Origin: Roseovarius marisflavi
GTDB lineage: Bacteria; Pseudomonadota; Alphaproteobacteria; Rhodobacterales; Rhodobacteraceae
DNA length: 64,000 nt
Assembly (NCBI RefSeq): GCF_900142625.1
Contig: NZ_FRBN01000018.1
Coordinates: 1 to 64,000, forward strand
Direction: 5' to 3'
Positions 43,340 through 52,380 of the stretch are shown one piece after another. Made by a program: the position numbers and the translations under genes. The notes beneath the pieces are model-generated. The model was not told where the DNA came from. It searched no databases and saw only the letters and a list, made by a program, of their open reading frames with translations. The first letter of the stretch is position 1, and the number at the start of each line of letters is the position of its first letter.

Positions 43340-44404
43340 TCAGGCCGCCTCATAGGCAAGAATTGCCGCCTCTGACCCGTTCAGGCAGCGCCGTGCAAAG
43401 CCGCCATAAAGGTGCGGTTCAAATTCCAGATTGGGGTTAAGCGCAAGCAACCGCCCGCGATCCGCATCCGACAGGGTTGAAAGCGCGGCACTGGCGGGGT
43501 GAAAGCTCTCGGTTTCCACGCCATTGGCCCAGATGATCTGATGGCAGGGCAGAAGCAGGTGAATATAGGTCACCTCGCGCGATGCCAGATCGACCGTCAC
43601 CGTGTCATTATTGATAAGATCGCGCGCCGTCACCAGAACCTCGGTTGTGTTGAACAACGCCCGCGCCACATCGCCTTGCACCAAAAGCCGGTGTTCGGGC
43701 GAAACAAGCAATTCCGCGTCCGGCCGATCAATCCCAAGCGCCCCGGCCCGCAGGCGAACAGGCCGCAGCCTGGGCATTGCAAACAGGCGGGCACCGGTCA
43801 TGCGGCGGCTGCCGATCCATTGGATTTCCTCGGCGCCGTTATCCTTGGTCTGCACCCGGTCGCCTTCGCGCAGCTCTTCCACAAGGCGCGGCCCATCGGG
43901 GGTTTCGATCCGCGTGCCGGGGGTGAAACAGATCACCCCGCCGCTCGCAGGCCCGGTCGAGGCCCCGCGCATGCCCTCCAGAGAGTGATGTACCACCCAC
44001 ATTTCGCGCCCGACCGGCGGGATATCGTCGTGGAACATCAACAGCGGGGCGCCGCCACCGCCGACCTCGATGATGGTCACCGTATAGCTGCGCGTTCCGT
44101 CAGTCACGACGAACCCGATATCCATAAGGGGGTCTGCCACCTCGACCCGATCCAGATCGCGTGTATTGTTCACTGCCGCACCCACAAGGCGCCGCACCAT
44201 ACGTGCCGCACGTTTGCGGTTCACGGCTTCGCCATCCGACATCTCGAGTCGCAGCAGTTCATTCGGCCCATCCACCCGCACAGTATCGCCATGCCAGGAC
44301 CAGGTGACCCCGACAGAAAGCGACTGCACCGGTGCAGCTCTCAGACCATCCAACTTCGTTTGCGACCAGGAGATGACGAACGTGCCACGAAAGCCCGTTC
44401 CCAT
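43340..44404 (-). CDS. Hint-domain protein
   Basis: A 354-residue protein. Residues 1-155 form a beta-rich N-terminal region of unknown fold. A Hint (Hedgehog/intein) domain starts at Cys159 (CFTPGTRIETPDGPRLVEEL), continues with LREGDRVQTKDNG and ends near YIHLLLPCHQIIWANGVETES. Hint domains of this kind are common in roseobacters, often in secreted or RTX-type proteins, and may self-cleave before the Cys. No typical signal peptide is seen. The ATG at 44404 is preferred; the longer frame begins 13 codons upstream. Confidence 0.82.
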   Translation of the reverse strand: MGTGFRGTFVISWSQTKLDGLRAAPVQSLSVGVTWSWHGDTVRVDGPNELLRLEMSDGEAVNRKRAARMVRRLVGAAVNNTRDLDRVEVADPLMDIGFVVTDGTRSYTVTIIEVGGGGAPLLMFHDDIPPVGREMWVVHHSLEGMRGASTGPASGGVICFTPGTRIETPDGPRLVEELREGDRVQTKDNGAEEIQWIGSRRMTGARLFAMPRLRPVRLRAGALGIDRPDAELLVSPEHRLLVQGDVARALFNTTEVLVTARDLINNDTVTVDLASREVTYIHLLLPCHQIIWANGVETESFHPASAALSTLSDADRGRLLALNPNLEFEPHLYGGFARRCLNGSEAAILAYEAA

Positions 44405-44476
44405 AACCCTACTGTCTGCCTCATCGTTTTTTATTATTACCAAAAGCTTAACAAAGACGAATCAGTCTGAAAAGCC

Positions 44477-45406
44477 CTAACGGGAATTTTTGTCAGAAAC
44501 GCAACCTAAACTGCACAGAGCCCACGACCTGCCCCCGTGTTGCTGGTCGAATTCCTCGCCAAGCCAGGTCACGCCGTAAAACAGCGACCCGCCCCTCGGC
44601 CCTTCCCAGTGCGCCCCGCCGCGCAGGCGGGTGCGATCCCTGCGCACGGTGATACCGCTGCGCGCCGGAAGGTAATCGCTGCTGTCCACATAGGCGATAT
44701 CGCCGCCCAGAATAAAGGCCAGGCCCGGCTTGTCCGCGCGCACCACGCGATAGCGATGGCCGGTCACTGGCTCGCGGACAAGCAACTCGCCCTGCATCAG
44801 CGACCCGATGGTGATATCGGCCCCCGCACGCACAAGGTTTTCGACCCCGCCCCGCGCCTCGGCAAAGGGACGGATACGTGCGCGCCCGATCTCGAAAGAG
44901 CGCCCAGCCTCGAGCACCCCAGCGGGGCGAAAAGCGTTGTCCACCTGGTCGCGGCGCACTGCGCGCGATATGTTTCGCTCGCCCACGATGTCATGGATGT
45001 AATCCTGAAAATCATCGAGCCCGGTCTGTGCGCCTGTGACAATAAGATCGGCCCCCACGGCAAATTCGACATGCGCCGGTTTGAAATGCGTATGCAATCC
45101 AAAGCTCAGGGCGCCGACGAAAGGCCGGTCCTGCGCGGCGGGGCGCGACAGGCTTTCCGGCGCGATCACCTCGCCATTGAACCGAAATTCCAGCAGATCG
45201 CCAAACCCCTCAGGCGCCACCCCGGTCCAGCCATCGGCCCAGACCCGGCTCGAGGCTACAGACCCTGTGCGCCACCGGTCTTTGGTGTCGCCGATAAGAT
45301 CATTGGTAAACAGCACGCCATAGCCGATCCGTTCGCGGCCTTCGGCCATGGCGGTCGAGGAAAATCCGGCACAAAGGCACAGGGCAAAGGCGAAAAGACG
45401 CGTCAT
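44477..45406 (-). CDS. LpxR-like lipid A deacylase family outer-membrane protein
   Basis: A 309-residue outer-membrane beta-barrel with a signal peptide (1-21, cleavage after AMA). It resembles LpxR (DUF2219), which removes the 3'-acyloxyacyl chain of lipid A. GVLFTNDLIGDTKDRW supplies the conserved Asn35-Asp36, and FQDYIHDIVGER the catalytic-type His138. Strand-like amphipathic segments continue to the C terminus, which ends in a Cys-containing tail rather than a terminal Phe. A perfect palindrome lies 75 bases upstream. Confidence 0.85.
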   Translation of the reverse strand: MTRLFAFALCLCAGFSSTAMAEGRERIGYGVLFTNDLIGDTKDRWRTGSVASSRVWADGWTGVAPEGFGDLLEFRFNGEVIAPESLSRPAAQDRPFVGALSFGLHTHFKPAHVEFAVGADLIVTGAQTGLDDFQDYIHDIVGERNISRAVRRDQVDNAFRPAGVLEAGRSFEIGRARIRPFAEARGGVENLVRAGADITIGSLMQGELLVREPVTGHRYRVVRADKPGLAFILGGDIAYVDSSDYLPARSGITVRRDRTRLRGGAHWEGPRGGSLFYGVTWLGEEFDQQHGGRSWALCSLGCVSDKNSR

Positions 45407-45480
45407 ATGGCACGCTCCTGATTTGTTGCCCCCCGGCCAATCGCAACTACCAAGCCCCTGTGGCCATTTGCCAGCAAAAC

Positions 45481-45497
45481 TTCGTAAATTTTACGAA
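45481..45497. promoter_or_regulatory. Perfect palindrome TTCGTAAA-T-TTTACGAA
   Basis: Eight-base perfect arms around one base, in the 114-base gap between the GNAT gene and the LpxR-like gene (both minus strand). It is A+T-rich against a G+C-rich background and suits a dimeric repressor. The site lies in the promoter region of the LpxR-like gene. The regulator is unknown. Confidence 0.65.
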
Positions 45498-45520
45498 AAG
45501 TGGCACAATTCCCATAAGTT

Positions 45521-46123
45521 TCAGAGCGCGCGCATCCAGAATTGCAGCGCATGCTCACTCTCTTCGTCCCGGTCGATGTCTTTCCAGCGAAACGTCGCAA
45601 CCGCGCCCGCAAGCGGCGCATAGCCCCGTTTGCGCCAGAACCCGTCAAGCGGGCGGTATCCCTCGGGGCGCAGCGGATGATCGGCAGGGCGCACCACCCC
45701 GCAAAAGGCAGAGTGGCTGCGCCCAAGCGTGCGGGCGTGATCCTCGCGCGCCTCAAAGAACCGATGCCCGATCCCATGCCCCCGATACTCGGGCAACAGC
45801 ACGCTTTCGGCGCAATAAAAGATGTCGCTTAACGCGATGCCCTGCCCTTTGAAGGCCGCGGCGAAATCGCGGGCGTGATCCTCCATCGGGGTACCGGTCG
45901 CGGCCCCGACAAGGCGCGTGCCATCGTAGGCGCCGACCAGAATGGCATCGCCGCTCTGGCGATAGGTCTGAAGGTACTGCTCTTCATAGGCGAGGTCGCC
46001 GTCATAGAGATAGGGAAAGTCGCGAAACACCGCGATCCGAAGCGCCGCCACATCCGGCAAGGCCGCGCCAAGCGCCGCCCCGGTCAGCCGCGCAACCCGG
46101 ATCAAGACACCTGTGCCGTCCAA
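45521..46123 (-). CDS. GNAT-family acetyltransferase
   Basis: A 200-residue N-acetyltransferase. The acetyl-CoA site is in SVLLPEYRGHGIGHRFFEAR (the R/Q-x-x-G-x-G/A motif as RGHGIG). Substrate unknown; the length and the internal DHPLRPEGYRPLDGFWRKRGY resemble uncharacterised roseobacter GNATs. The only early start is a TTG at 46123, which overlaps the end of the upstream SnoaL-like gene by 22 bases; a later start is possible. It is in an operon with that gene and the phosphatase. Confidence 0.82.
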   Translation of the reverse strand: MDGTGVLIRVARLTGAALGAALPDVAALRIAVFRDFPYLYDGDLAYEEQYLQTYRQSGDAILVGAYDGTRLVGAATGTPMEDHARDFAAAFKGQGIALSDIFYCAESVLLPEYRGHGIGHRFFEAREDHARTLGRSHSAFCGVVRPADHPLRPEGYRPLDGFWRKRGYAPLAGAVATFRWKDIDRDEESEHALQFWMRAL

Positions 46124-46494
46124 TCGGCAAGATTGTAATAGGTCACAACCCGCGTGATCAGCCCGTCCTTGAGGGTAAAAAACGACCCAGCCGGCAACCG
46201 ATAGGTCTGGCCTTTCGCCTCGGGCAGGCCCTCGTCGGTTTCAAGATAGGTGCCGTTGACGATATATTCCGCCGCCGCGCGGGTGCCGCCTTCGGCATCA
46301 AAAATCACCATATCGGTCAGCTCTTCGCGATAGCAGCGGCTCATATGTTTGCAAAAGTCGCGGAACACGTCCTTGCCGGTGCGCACCTTGCCCTCGTTGA
46401 CATAATGGGCAACGTCATCGGACAAACAGGCCAGCATGGCGGGCACATCACCGCGATTGAAGGCATCGAAATAGGCTTTGACTGTGCTGTTCAT
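46102..46494 (-). CDS. SnoaL/NTF2-like (ketosteroid isomerase-fold) protein
   Basis: A 130-residue cytosolic protein with the cone-shaped SnoaL fold: AYFDAFNRGDVPAMLACLSD at the N terminus, then HYVNEGKVRTGKDVF, and FFTLKDGLITRVVTYYN near the end. Such proteins bind small hydrophobic molecules or act as hydrolases or isomerases. It overlaps the phosphatase gene by four bases. No specific function can be told. Confidence 0.8.
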   Translation of the reverse strand: MNSTVKAYFDAFNRGDVPAMLACLSDDVAHYVNEGKVRTGKDVFRDFCKHMSRCYREELTDMVIFDAEGGTRAAAEYIVNGTYLETDEGLPEAKGQTYRLPAGSFFTLKDGLITRVVTYYNLADWTAQVS

Positions 46495-46952
46495 GTCTCT
46501 TCTCCGGGCGGGCCCCACCGCTCTTGCAAGTGGCCAATGATCTGATCGCGGGTCTTTCGATAGGCCTCTAGCCGGGCCTCGCGGGTCTGGGCAAGGCCGG
46601 TTGGGTCCATGATCGGCCAATAAACGACATCCAGATGAAAAAACCGCGTCAGCTCCAGCGCGCGCCGCTGGCTTGCGGGGCTCAGGGAAACGACGACATC
46701 GAACGACGAAAGATCATCGCCCCATTGTTCCATCTCGTCAAAGCTGCGGGTGCGATGGCGGTCAAGCTCGACCCCGATTTCGCGGCACACCGCGATGCTG
46801 AACCCGTCGATGTCCATGTCACTTTTGACACCCGCCGATTGCACATAAGTGCCGGTGCCATAGAATTTCTTCATGATGCCCTCGGCCATGGGCGAGCGGA
46901 CAGCATTGTGATCGCAGCAAAACAGAACCGATTGCGGCAGCGGCTCGGGCAT
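46491..46952 (-). CDS. Low-molecular-weight phosphotyrosine phosphatase family protein
   Basis: A 153-residue cytosolic phosphatase-fold protein. The active-site loop is C13-D-H-N-A-V-R19 (CX5R) within VLFCCDHNAVRSPMAEGI. The general-acid Asp lies in WPIMDPTG. It could be a protein tyrosine phosphatase or an arsenate-reductase relative; the CX5R loop fits both. It lies four bases downstream of the UPF0262 gene, an arrangement also seen in other alphaproteobacteria next to hisD and infA. Confidence 0.85.
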   Translation of the reverse strand: MPEPLPQSVLFCCDHNAVRSPMAEGIMKKFYGTGTYVQSAGVKSDMDIDGFSIAVCREIGVELDRHRTRSFDEMEQWGDDLSSFDVVVSLSPASQRRALELTRFFHLDVVYWPIMDPTGLAQTREARLEAYRKTRDQIIGHLQERWGPPGEET

Positions 46953-46956
46953 GCCC

Positions 46957-47436
46957 TCAGCCCCCGAAATGCAGCACGCAGATCAGCGTGAACAAACGGC
47001 GCGCGGTGTCATTGTCAACCTCGGCCTTGCCCTCAAGACGTTCGCCGAGAACGCGCGCGCCCTCGTTGTGAATTCCGCGACGGGCCATGTCGATGGTCTC
47101 TATCTGGCTTGGCGGCATGTTCTTGACTGCATCGAAATAGCTCTCGCAGATCGACCAGTAATCCTTGACCACCTGGCGAAACGGGCTCAGCGAGAGGTGG
47201 AATTCGGCCGCGAGTTCCTCGGCCTCGGTACGGATATCGAACACCAGCCGCTTGTCGCGGATCGACAAGGCCACACGGTACGGGCCATCCGGCACCGCGC
47301 GCCCATCGCGCGCAGGCAGATCAAAGCGGTTCTCCTCAATGAGGTCATACATTGCCACTTTGCGCTCTTGCTCGATTTCGGGCGTGGGCGGCGGCAGGTT
47401 GGCATCATCCAGTTCAATATGACAAATACGGCTCAT
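46957..47436 (-). CDS. UPF0262 family protein
   Basis: A 159-residue soluble protein conserved in alphaproteobacteria (MSRICHIELDDANLP...; ENRFDLPARDGRAVPDGPYR; LSLSPFRQVVKDYWSICESY). Its function is unknown. It heads the operon UPF0262 - phosphatase - SnoaL-like - GNAT. In relatives it usually follows hisD, which is not present here. Confidence 0.88.
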   Translation of the reverse strand: MSRICHIELDDANLPPPTPEIEQERKVAMYDLIEENRFDLPARDGRAVPDGPYRVALSIRDKRLVFDIRTEAEELAAEFHLSLSPFRQVVKDYWSICESYFDAVKNMPPSQIETIDMARRGIHNEGARVLGERLEGKAEVDNDTARRLFTLICVLHFGG

Positions 47437-47712
47437 GGGACTTCTCTGGCACGGGGCGTTATACTGTGCCTAGCGCAGCCCGCCCGCCGGGGCAATCGCA
47501 CCCTCGCAAGCGGGCGCGGTAAATCCACTGGCGTCACCCTTGGGCAACGCTTCGGGGGAATGCCTGCACTTTTTTCCGCTAGTGGCATAAAATCGCCGCG
47601 TTTCGTTGGCATGATACAGAAGGATCGGCCATAATGCGTGCAAAACGCAACTAAGCCATCGTTAATAAAACCCCGCTAGAACGGGGGAGCAGTGTGAAAC
47701 CGGGGCGACTTG
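47437..47712. promoter_or_regulatory. Divergent intergenic region upstream of the polysaccharide export genes
   Basis: No gene here. Near the right end CCCCG-CTAGAA-CGGGG (about 47668-47683) forms a short stem inside the leader before the kpsT-like ATG. I see no clear promoter hexamers. Confidence 0.35.
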
Positions 47713-48372
47713 ATGCTCGAGTTCGAAAATGTAAGCAAGTCCTTTTGGACGGGCACCCAGCACAAGGTGATCCTTGACCGGGTGTCGTTTCGCGTCGAGC
47801 TTGGCCGCAGCCTTGGCATTCTGGCCCCCAACGGCACCGGCAAGACCACGCTGATCAACATGATGGCCGGTCTGGAAAAGCCCGATGAGGGCGAAATCCG
47901 GCGCGGGTGCCGCATTTCCTTTCCTCTGGGGTTCATGGGCGGGGTGGTCAACCGCCTGTCGGCGCTTGAGAATTCGCGTTACATTGCACGGCTCTACGGG
48001 CTTGATCCCGACTATATCGAATCGTTCTGTCGCTGGATGTGCAATCTTGGCGAATATTTCGACCAGCCGCTTGGCACCTATTCTTCGGGCATGCGGGCGC
48101 GGTTCACATTTTCGCTGATGTTGGCGCTGGATTTCGATATATACCTGATCGACGAGGGCATGCCCGGCTCGACCGATGTTGAATTCAACCGCAAAGCCGG
48201 CGAAATCCTGAAAGAGCGCTTGCGCACCACAACCGTGATCATCGTATCGCACCAGCCCGAGACGCTTGAAAAATTCGCCCGTTCCGCTGCGGTTCTGATG
48301 GGCGGGCAACTTTATATGTTTGATACCTTGGAAGAGGCGAAGCACCTTTATGACTACGAAACCCAAGGCTAG
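47713..48372 (+). CDS. Capsule-export ABC transporter ATP-binding protein, KpsT-like
   Basis: A 219-residue ABC ATPase of the KpsT/CtrD/Wzt type that powers export of capsular polysaccharide across the inner membrane. Walker A is APNGTGKTT (38-46), the signature is in GTYSSGMRARFTF, and the Walker B is DIYLIDEGMPG, where the usual catalytic Glu is kept. KpsT-type proteins have this short form without a C-terminal sugar-binding domain. It overlaps the kpsE-like gene by 23 bases. No KpsM-type permease gene is nearby. Confidence 0.88.
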   Translation: MLEFENVSKSFWTGTQHKVILDRVSFRVELGRSLGILAPNGTGKTTLINMMAGLEKPDEGEIRRGCRISFPLGFMGGVVNRLSALENSRYIARLYGLDPDYIESFCRWMCNLGEYFDQPLGTYSSGMRARFTFSLMLALDFDIYLIDEGMPGSTDVEFNRKAGEILKERLRTTTVIIVSHQPETLEKFARSAAVLMGGQLYMFDTLEEAKHLYDYETQG

Positions 48373-50029
48373 AAAATTCCGCATCCGTCGCAGCGCCACG
48401 GCGCAGCAGGCCGGAACCGGAGCGTCGCAAACGGCGCCGGGCAATGCCGCCTTGGCGCCCGATGCCACACCCTCGCCCCAGGGCAAACAAACCGATACGG
48501 CCGACGCTCCGCAGGGCGAAACGCCCCCCGAAGGCGCGCGCATCGGCCAGGTCGCGTCTGCACGCGAAACCGGCAGCGCCCAGACGGTTGACGATATCCG
48601 CAAAGAGGGGCTGACCGGTCGCCAGCTGCGCATGGCGCGGCGGATGGCGCAAAAGCACGGACTTGCCCCGACCTCTGATTTTGATGCGGTGCGCCTGCTG
48701 CGGGTACGCGGCATTGATCCGTTCCAGCGCGCCAATATCCTTGAATTGGTGGCCACCGATGGCCGTGCCGAGACCAACCCGGCCGAGTCGGCCGACGCGG
48801 CCCAGAGCCAGCGGATACAGCTTCCGCAAACCATGCCGATTGCGCGCCAGACCCTGCCCAGCACCGACATAAGCCCAGCCGATCGGCGCGCCGAAGAGAT
48901 CATGGCGATTCAGCGCGATATCGGTCGTCGCCGCCGTCGCAAGCTTTTGCTTTTGATGTCGCGGTTGATGGCCTTCGTGATGCTGCCGACAATTGTCGTG
49001 GGCTATTACTTCTATGCCATCGCCACGCCGATGTATTCGACCAAATCCGCCTTTCTGATCCTGTCGGCCGACGGCGGCAGCAGCGGCGGCGGCCTTGGCG
49101 GCCTGTTGCCAAGCCAGTTCGCCACCGGCCAGGATGCGATTGCCACGCAGGAATATCTGCAATCCAAGGACGCTATGCTGCGCCTTGACGGCGATGTCGG
49201 CTTTCGCGCGCATTTCAGCCAGCCCTGGATCGATCCGCTGCAACGTCTCGAAGCGGATGCAAGCAATGAATCCGCCTACAGCCTGTACAAAAAATACGTG
49301 AAACTGGGCTATGATCCGACCGAAGGCGTGATCCGTATGGAGGTCTCCACCGCCGACCCGGCGGTCAGCGCCGCGTTTTCCGAGCATCTGATCACCTATG
49401 CCGAAGAACGCGTTGACGAGCTCAGCCAGGAAAAGCGTCAGGATGCGGTCAAAACCGCCATCGAAAGCCTTGATCAGGCCAAGGCCGACCGCCGCAGCGC
49501 CCAACAGATGCTCGTGTCCTTGCAGGAGGGCAGCATCCTTGACCCCGAAGGCGAGATCGCCGGCATCCGCAGCCTGATCAGCACGGTCGAGTTGCAAATG
49601 CAGGAAAAGCAACTGGCCCTTAACATCCAGCTTAACAACGCGCGTCCGAACCGCGCAAGGGTTGAGGCGCTTGAAAGCGAGATTGATATCCTTCAGGCCG
49701 AGCTTACGCGACAAAAGTCGCGCCTGACACAGGCGACCGAGGGTGAAAGCTCGCTGGCCTCCAAAACCGCCGCGATCCAGATGGCGCAAGCCGATCTTTC
49801 GACCTCTGATCTGGTGCTACAATCCGCGCTTGAGGCCAAGCGACAATCCGAAATCGAGGCCAATAAACAGGTCCGTTATCTGACGGTGAGTGTGCGCCCC
49901 CTGCCCTCGCAGGATGCGTCCTATCCACGGTCCTTTGAAAACACGATACTGGCCTTCCTGATCTTTTCTGGTATCTACCTGATGATCTCACTCACCGCCT
50001 CTGTGCTGCGCGAACAGGTATCGTCATAA
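48350..50029 (+). CDS. Capsule export inner-membrane protein, KpsE/CtrB-like, with long N-terminal extension
   Basis: A 559-residue protein. The first 190 residues form an unusual cytoplasmic extension: a low-complexity Ala/Thr/Pro-rich part, then a helical unit (VDDIRKEGLTGRQLRMARRM; FDAVRLLRVRGIDPFQRANI). The KpsE/Wzz-type core follows: first membrane helix about 199-224, PMYSTKSAFLILSA, long periplasmic coiled coils (about 360-500) and a second membrane helix at about 535-555. It spans the periplasm to link the ABC exporter to the outer membrane. It starts inside the kpsT-like gene. Confidence 0.85.
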   Translation: MTTKPKARKFRIRRSATAQQAGTGASQTAPGNAALAPDATPSPQGKQTDTADAPQGETPPEGARIGQVASARETGSAQTVDDIRKEGLTGRQLRMARRMAQKHGLAPTSDFDAVRLLRVRGIDPFQRANILELVATDGRAETNPAESADAAQSQRIQLPQTMPIARQTLPSTDISPADRRAEEIMAIQRDIGRRRRRKLLLLMSRLMAFVMLPTIVVGYYFYAIATPMYSTKSAFLILSADGGSSGGGLGGLLPSQFATGQDAIATQEYLQSKDAMLRLDGDVGFRAHFSQPWIDPLQRLEADASNESAYSLYKKYVKLGYDPTEGVIRMEVSTADPAVSAAFSEHLITYAEERVDELSQEKRQDAVKTAIESLDQAKADRRSAQQMLVSLQEGSILDPEGEIAGIRSLISTVELQMQEKQLALNIQLNNARPNRARVEALESEIDILQAELTRQKSRLTQATEGESSLASKTAAIQMAQADLSTSDLVLQSALEAKRQSEIEANKQVRYLTVSVRPLPSQDASYPRSFENTILAFLIFSGIYLMISLTASVLREQVSS

Positions 50030-50031
50030 AG

Positions 50032-50865
50032 ATGAATAAAATTGACCTAAACGGCCTTTCCATTGCCAATGATCAGCCTCTGACGTTGATTTCCGGCCCC
50101 TGCCAGCTTGAATCGGCGGATCACGCCCAGATGATCGCGGGCACCCTGCAAGAGGCCTGCGCCGCCTTCAGCGCGCAGCTGATCTTCAAGGGCAGCTTTG
50201 ACAAGGCCAACCGCACCTCTCTCTCGGGCAAACGCGGGCTTGGCGTTGACGAGGGGCTCAAGGTGTTGCAATCGGTCAAGGATGCGCTTGGCATACCGGT
50301 GCTGACCGACGTTCACCTGCCCGATCAATGCGCCCCCGTGGCCGAGGTGGTGGACGTATTGCAAATCCCGGCGTTTCTGTGTCGCCAGACCGATCTTTTG
50401 ATCGCAGCGGGCGAAACCGGCGCGGTGATTAATGTCAAGAAGGGCCAGTTTCTCGCCCCCTGGGACATGCCCAATGTCGTGTCCAAGATCGAAAGCACCG
50501 GCAACACCCGGATCATGCTCACTGAACGCGGCACATCGTTTGGCTACAACACGCTTGTCACCGATATGCGCGGGTTGCCGCAAATGGCCGCCACCGGCTA
50601 TCCGGTGGTGATGGATGCGACCCATTCGGTGCAGCAACCCGGCGGTAAAGGCAACAGTTCGGGTGGACAGCGCGAATTTGCCCCGGTCATGGCGCGCGCC
50701 GCCGTCTCGCTTGGCATCTCTGCGGTCTTTATCGAAACCCACGAAGACCCCGATACCGCGCCCTCGGATGGGCCCAACATGATCCCGCTGGCGCAGATGC
50801 CCGCGCTGATCAGCACCTTGATGCAGTTTGACCGTCTGGCCAAGACCAATCCAATTCACCTTTGA
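50032..50865 (+). CDS. kdsA: 3-deoxy-8-phosphooctulonate (Kdo-8-P) synthase
   Basis: A 277-residue TIM-barrel enzyme joining PEP and arabinose-5-phosphate to Kdo-8-phosphate. LISGPCQLES, FKGSFDKANRTS, VLTDVHLPDQCAPVAEVVD, NVKKGQFLAPWDM and DATHSVQQPGG are all diagnostic. The Cys of FLCRQTD and SGPCQ suggests the metal-dependent form. Its placement two bases after the kpsE-like gene suggests Kdo is made for the exported polysaccharide or its lipid linker, as in E. coli group 2 capsules, as well as for LPS. Confidence 0.95.
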   Translation: MNKIDLNGLSIANDQPLTLISGPCQLESADHAQMIAGTLQEACAAFSAQLIFKGSFDKANRTSLSGKRGLGVDEGLKVLQSVKDALGIPVLTDVHLPDQCAPVAEVVDVLQIPAFLCRQTDLLIAAGETGAVINVKKGQFLAPWDMPNVVSKIESTGNTRIMLTERGTSFGYNTLVTDMRGLPQMAATGYPVVMDATHSVQQPGGKGNSSGGQREFAPVMARAAVSLGISAVFIETHEDPDTAPSDGPNMIPLAQMPALISTLMQFDRLAKTNPIHL

Positions 50866-50882
50866 CAAACAGAGAGATTGCC

Positions 50883-52379
50883 GTGACCAGACCAAGGCCC
50901 GACGTTACCCCCAATACCTGGGATTTCCTTCGTGATGCGATGATTGTGCCGACGGGATTTCGCGAATATGACGCCCGCTGGAAATACCCCGACCAGATCA
51001 ACCTCCCCGGCATCACCGCGCTTGGCCTTGGCCTTGGCACCCAGATGCACGCGCGCGGCATCGCCCCGGTCATCGCGGTCGCCAACGACTATCGCGACTA
51101 TTCTCTGTCGATCAAGAACGCGCTGATGCTCGGCCTGATGCAGGCCGGGATTGCCGTCAAGGATATCGGCCCCGCGGTTAGCCCGATGGCCTATTTCTCG
51201 CAGTTCCACCTTGATGTGCCCGCCGTCGCCATGGTCACCGCAAGCCATAACCCCAACGGCTGGACCGGGGTGAAGATGGGCTTTGAGCGCCCTCTGACCC
51301 ATGGCCCCGACGAGATGTCGGAGTTGCGCGATATTGTCCTTGAAGGTCGCAGCGTGCCCCGTCCGGGTGGCGCCTATGAATTTGTTGACGGGGTGCGCGA
51401 GGCCTATCTTGACGACCTCGTTGGCGATTTCCGCATGACCCGCAAACTGCGCGTCGTCTGCGCCACCGGCAATGGCACCGCTTCGGCCTTTGCGCCGGAG
51501 CTGTTCGAGCGGATCGGCGTCGAGGTGATTGCGAGCCATAACAGGCTGGATTACACCTTTCCGCATTACAACCCGAACCCCGAAGCCATGGAAATGCTGC
51601 ACGACATGGCCGATAGCGTGCGCGCCACAGGTGCCGATTTCGCGCTTGGCTTTGATGGTGACGGCGACCGCTGCGGCGTGGTCGATGATGAGGGCGAGGA
51701 AATCTTCGCCGATAAGGTGGGCGTGATCATGGCCCGTGACCTCAGCAAGATTTATCCCGGCGCCACCTTCGTGGCCGATGTCAAATCCACCGGGCTGTTC
51801 GCCTCTGACCCCGTGTTGATCAAGAACGGCGTCAGGGCGGATTACTGGAAAACCGGCCACAGCCATATGAAACGCCGGGTCAAGGAACTTGGCGCTCTGG
51901 CAGGGTTCGAGAAATCCGGCCACTACTTTCTGGCCGAGCCGATTGGCCGGGGCTATGACTGCGGCCTGCGCGTCGCGGTGGAAATCTGCAAACTGATGGA
52001 TCGCAATCCGGGATTGTCGATGTCCGACCTGCGCCGCGCCCTGCCGCAAACCTGGGCCACGCCCACCATGTCGCCCTATTGTGCCGATACCGAAAAATAC
52101 GCGGTGCTTGATCGTTTGGTCGCCAAACTGGTCGCCAAGCACAAGGCCGGTGAACCGCTCGCCGGGTGCCCGATCAAAGAGGTGGTTACGGTCAACGGCG
52201 CCCGCGTGATCCTCGACAACGGAAGCTGGGGATTGGTGCGCGCCTCGTCCAACACCCCCAATCTCGTGGTCGTCTGCGAAAGCGCGCAATCCGAGGCCGA
52301 AATGCGCGCCATCTTCGCCGATATCGACGCAGTCATCCGCACCGAACCGCTCGTCGGAGACTACGATCAGACGATCTGA
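50883..52379 (+). CDS. Phosphomannomutase/phosphoglucomutase
   Basis: A 498-residue alpha-D-phosphohexomutase. The active-site phosphoserine is Ser121 in TASHNPNG, the metal loop DGDGDR is at 258-263, the sugar-binding loop is KTGHSHMKRRVKE with EKSGHYF, and a phosphate-binding region lies near RASSNTPNLVVV. It interconverts hexose 1- and 6-phosphates for nucleotide-sugar synthesis and is in the polysaccharide cluster. GTG at 50883 is favoured; a TTG at 50862 overlaps kdsA by four bases. Followed by element copy 6. Confidence 0.9.
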   Translation: MTRPRPDVTPNTWDFLRDAMIVPTGFREYDARWKYPDQINLPGITALGLGLGTQMHARGIAPVIAVANDYRDYSLSIKNALMLGLMQAGIAVKDIGPAVSPMAYFSQFHLDVPAVAMVTASHNPNGWTGVKMGFERPLTHGPDEMSELRDIVLEGRSVPRPGGAYEFVDGVREAYLDDLVGDFRMTRKLRVVCATGNGTASAFAPELFERIGVEVIASHNRLDYTFPHYNPNPEAMEMLHDMADSVRATGADFALGFDGDGDRCGVVDDEGEEIFADKVGVIMARDLSKIYPGATFVADVKSTGLFASDPVLIKNGVRADYWKTGHSHMKRRVKELGALAGFEKSGHYFLAEPIGRGYDCGLRVAVEICKLMDRNPGLSMSDLRRALPQTWATPTMSPYCADTEKYAVLDRLVAKLVAKHKAGEPLAGCPIKEVVTVNGARVILDNGSWGLVRASSNTPNLVVVCESAQSEAEMRAIFADIDAVIRTEPLVGDYDQTI

Positions 52380-52380
52380 C

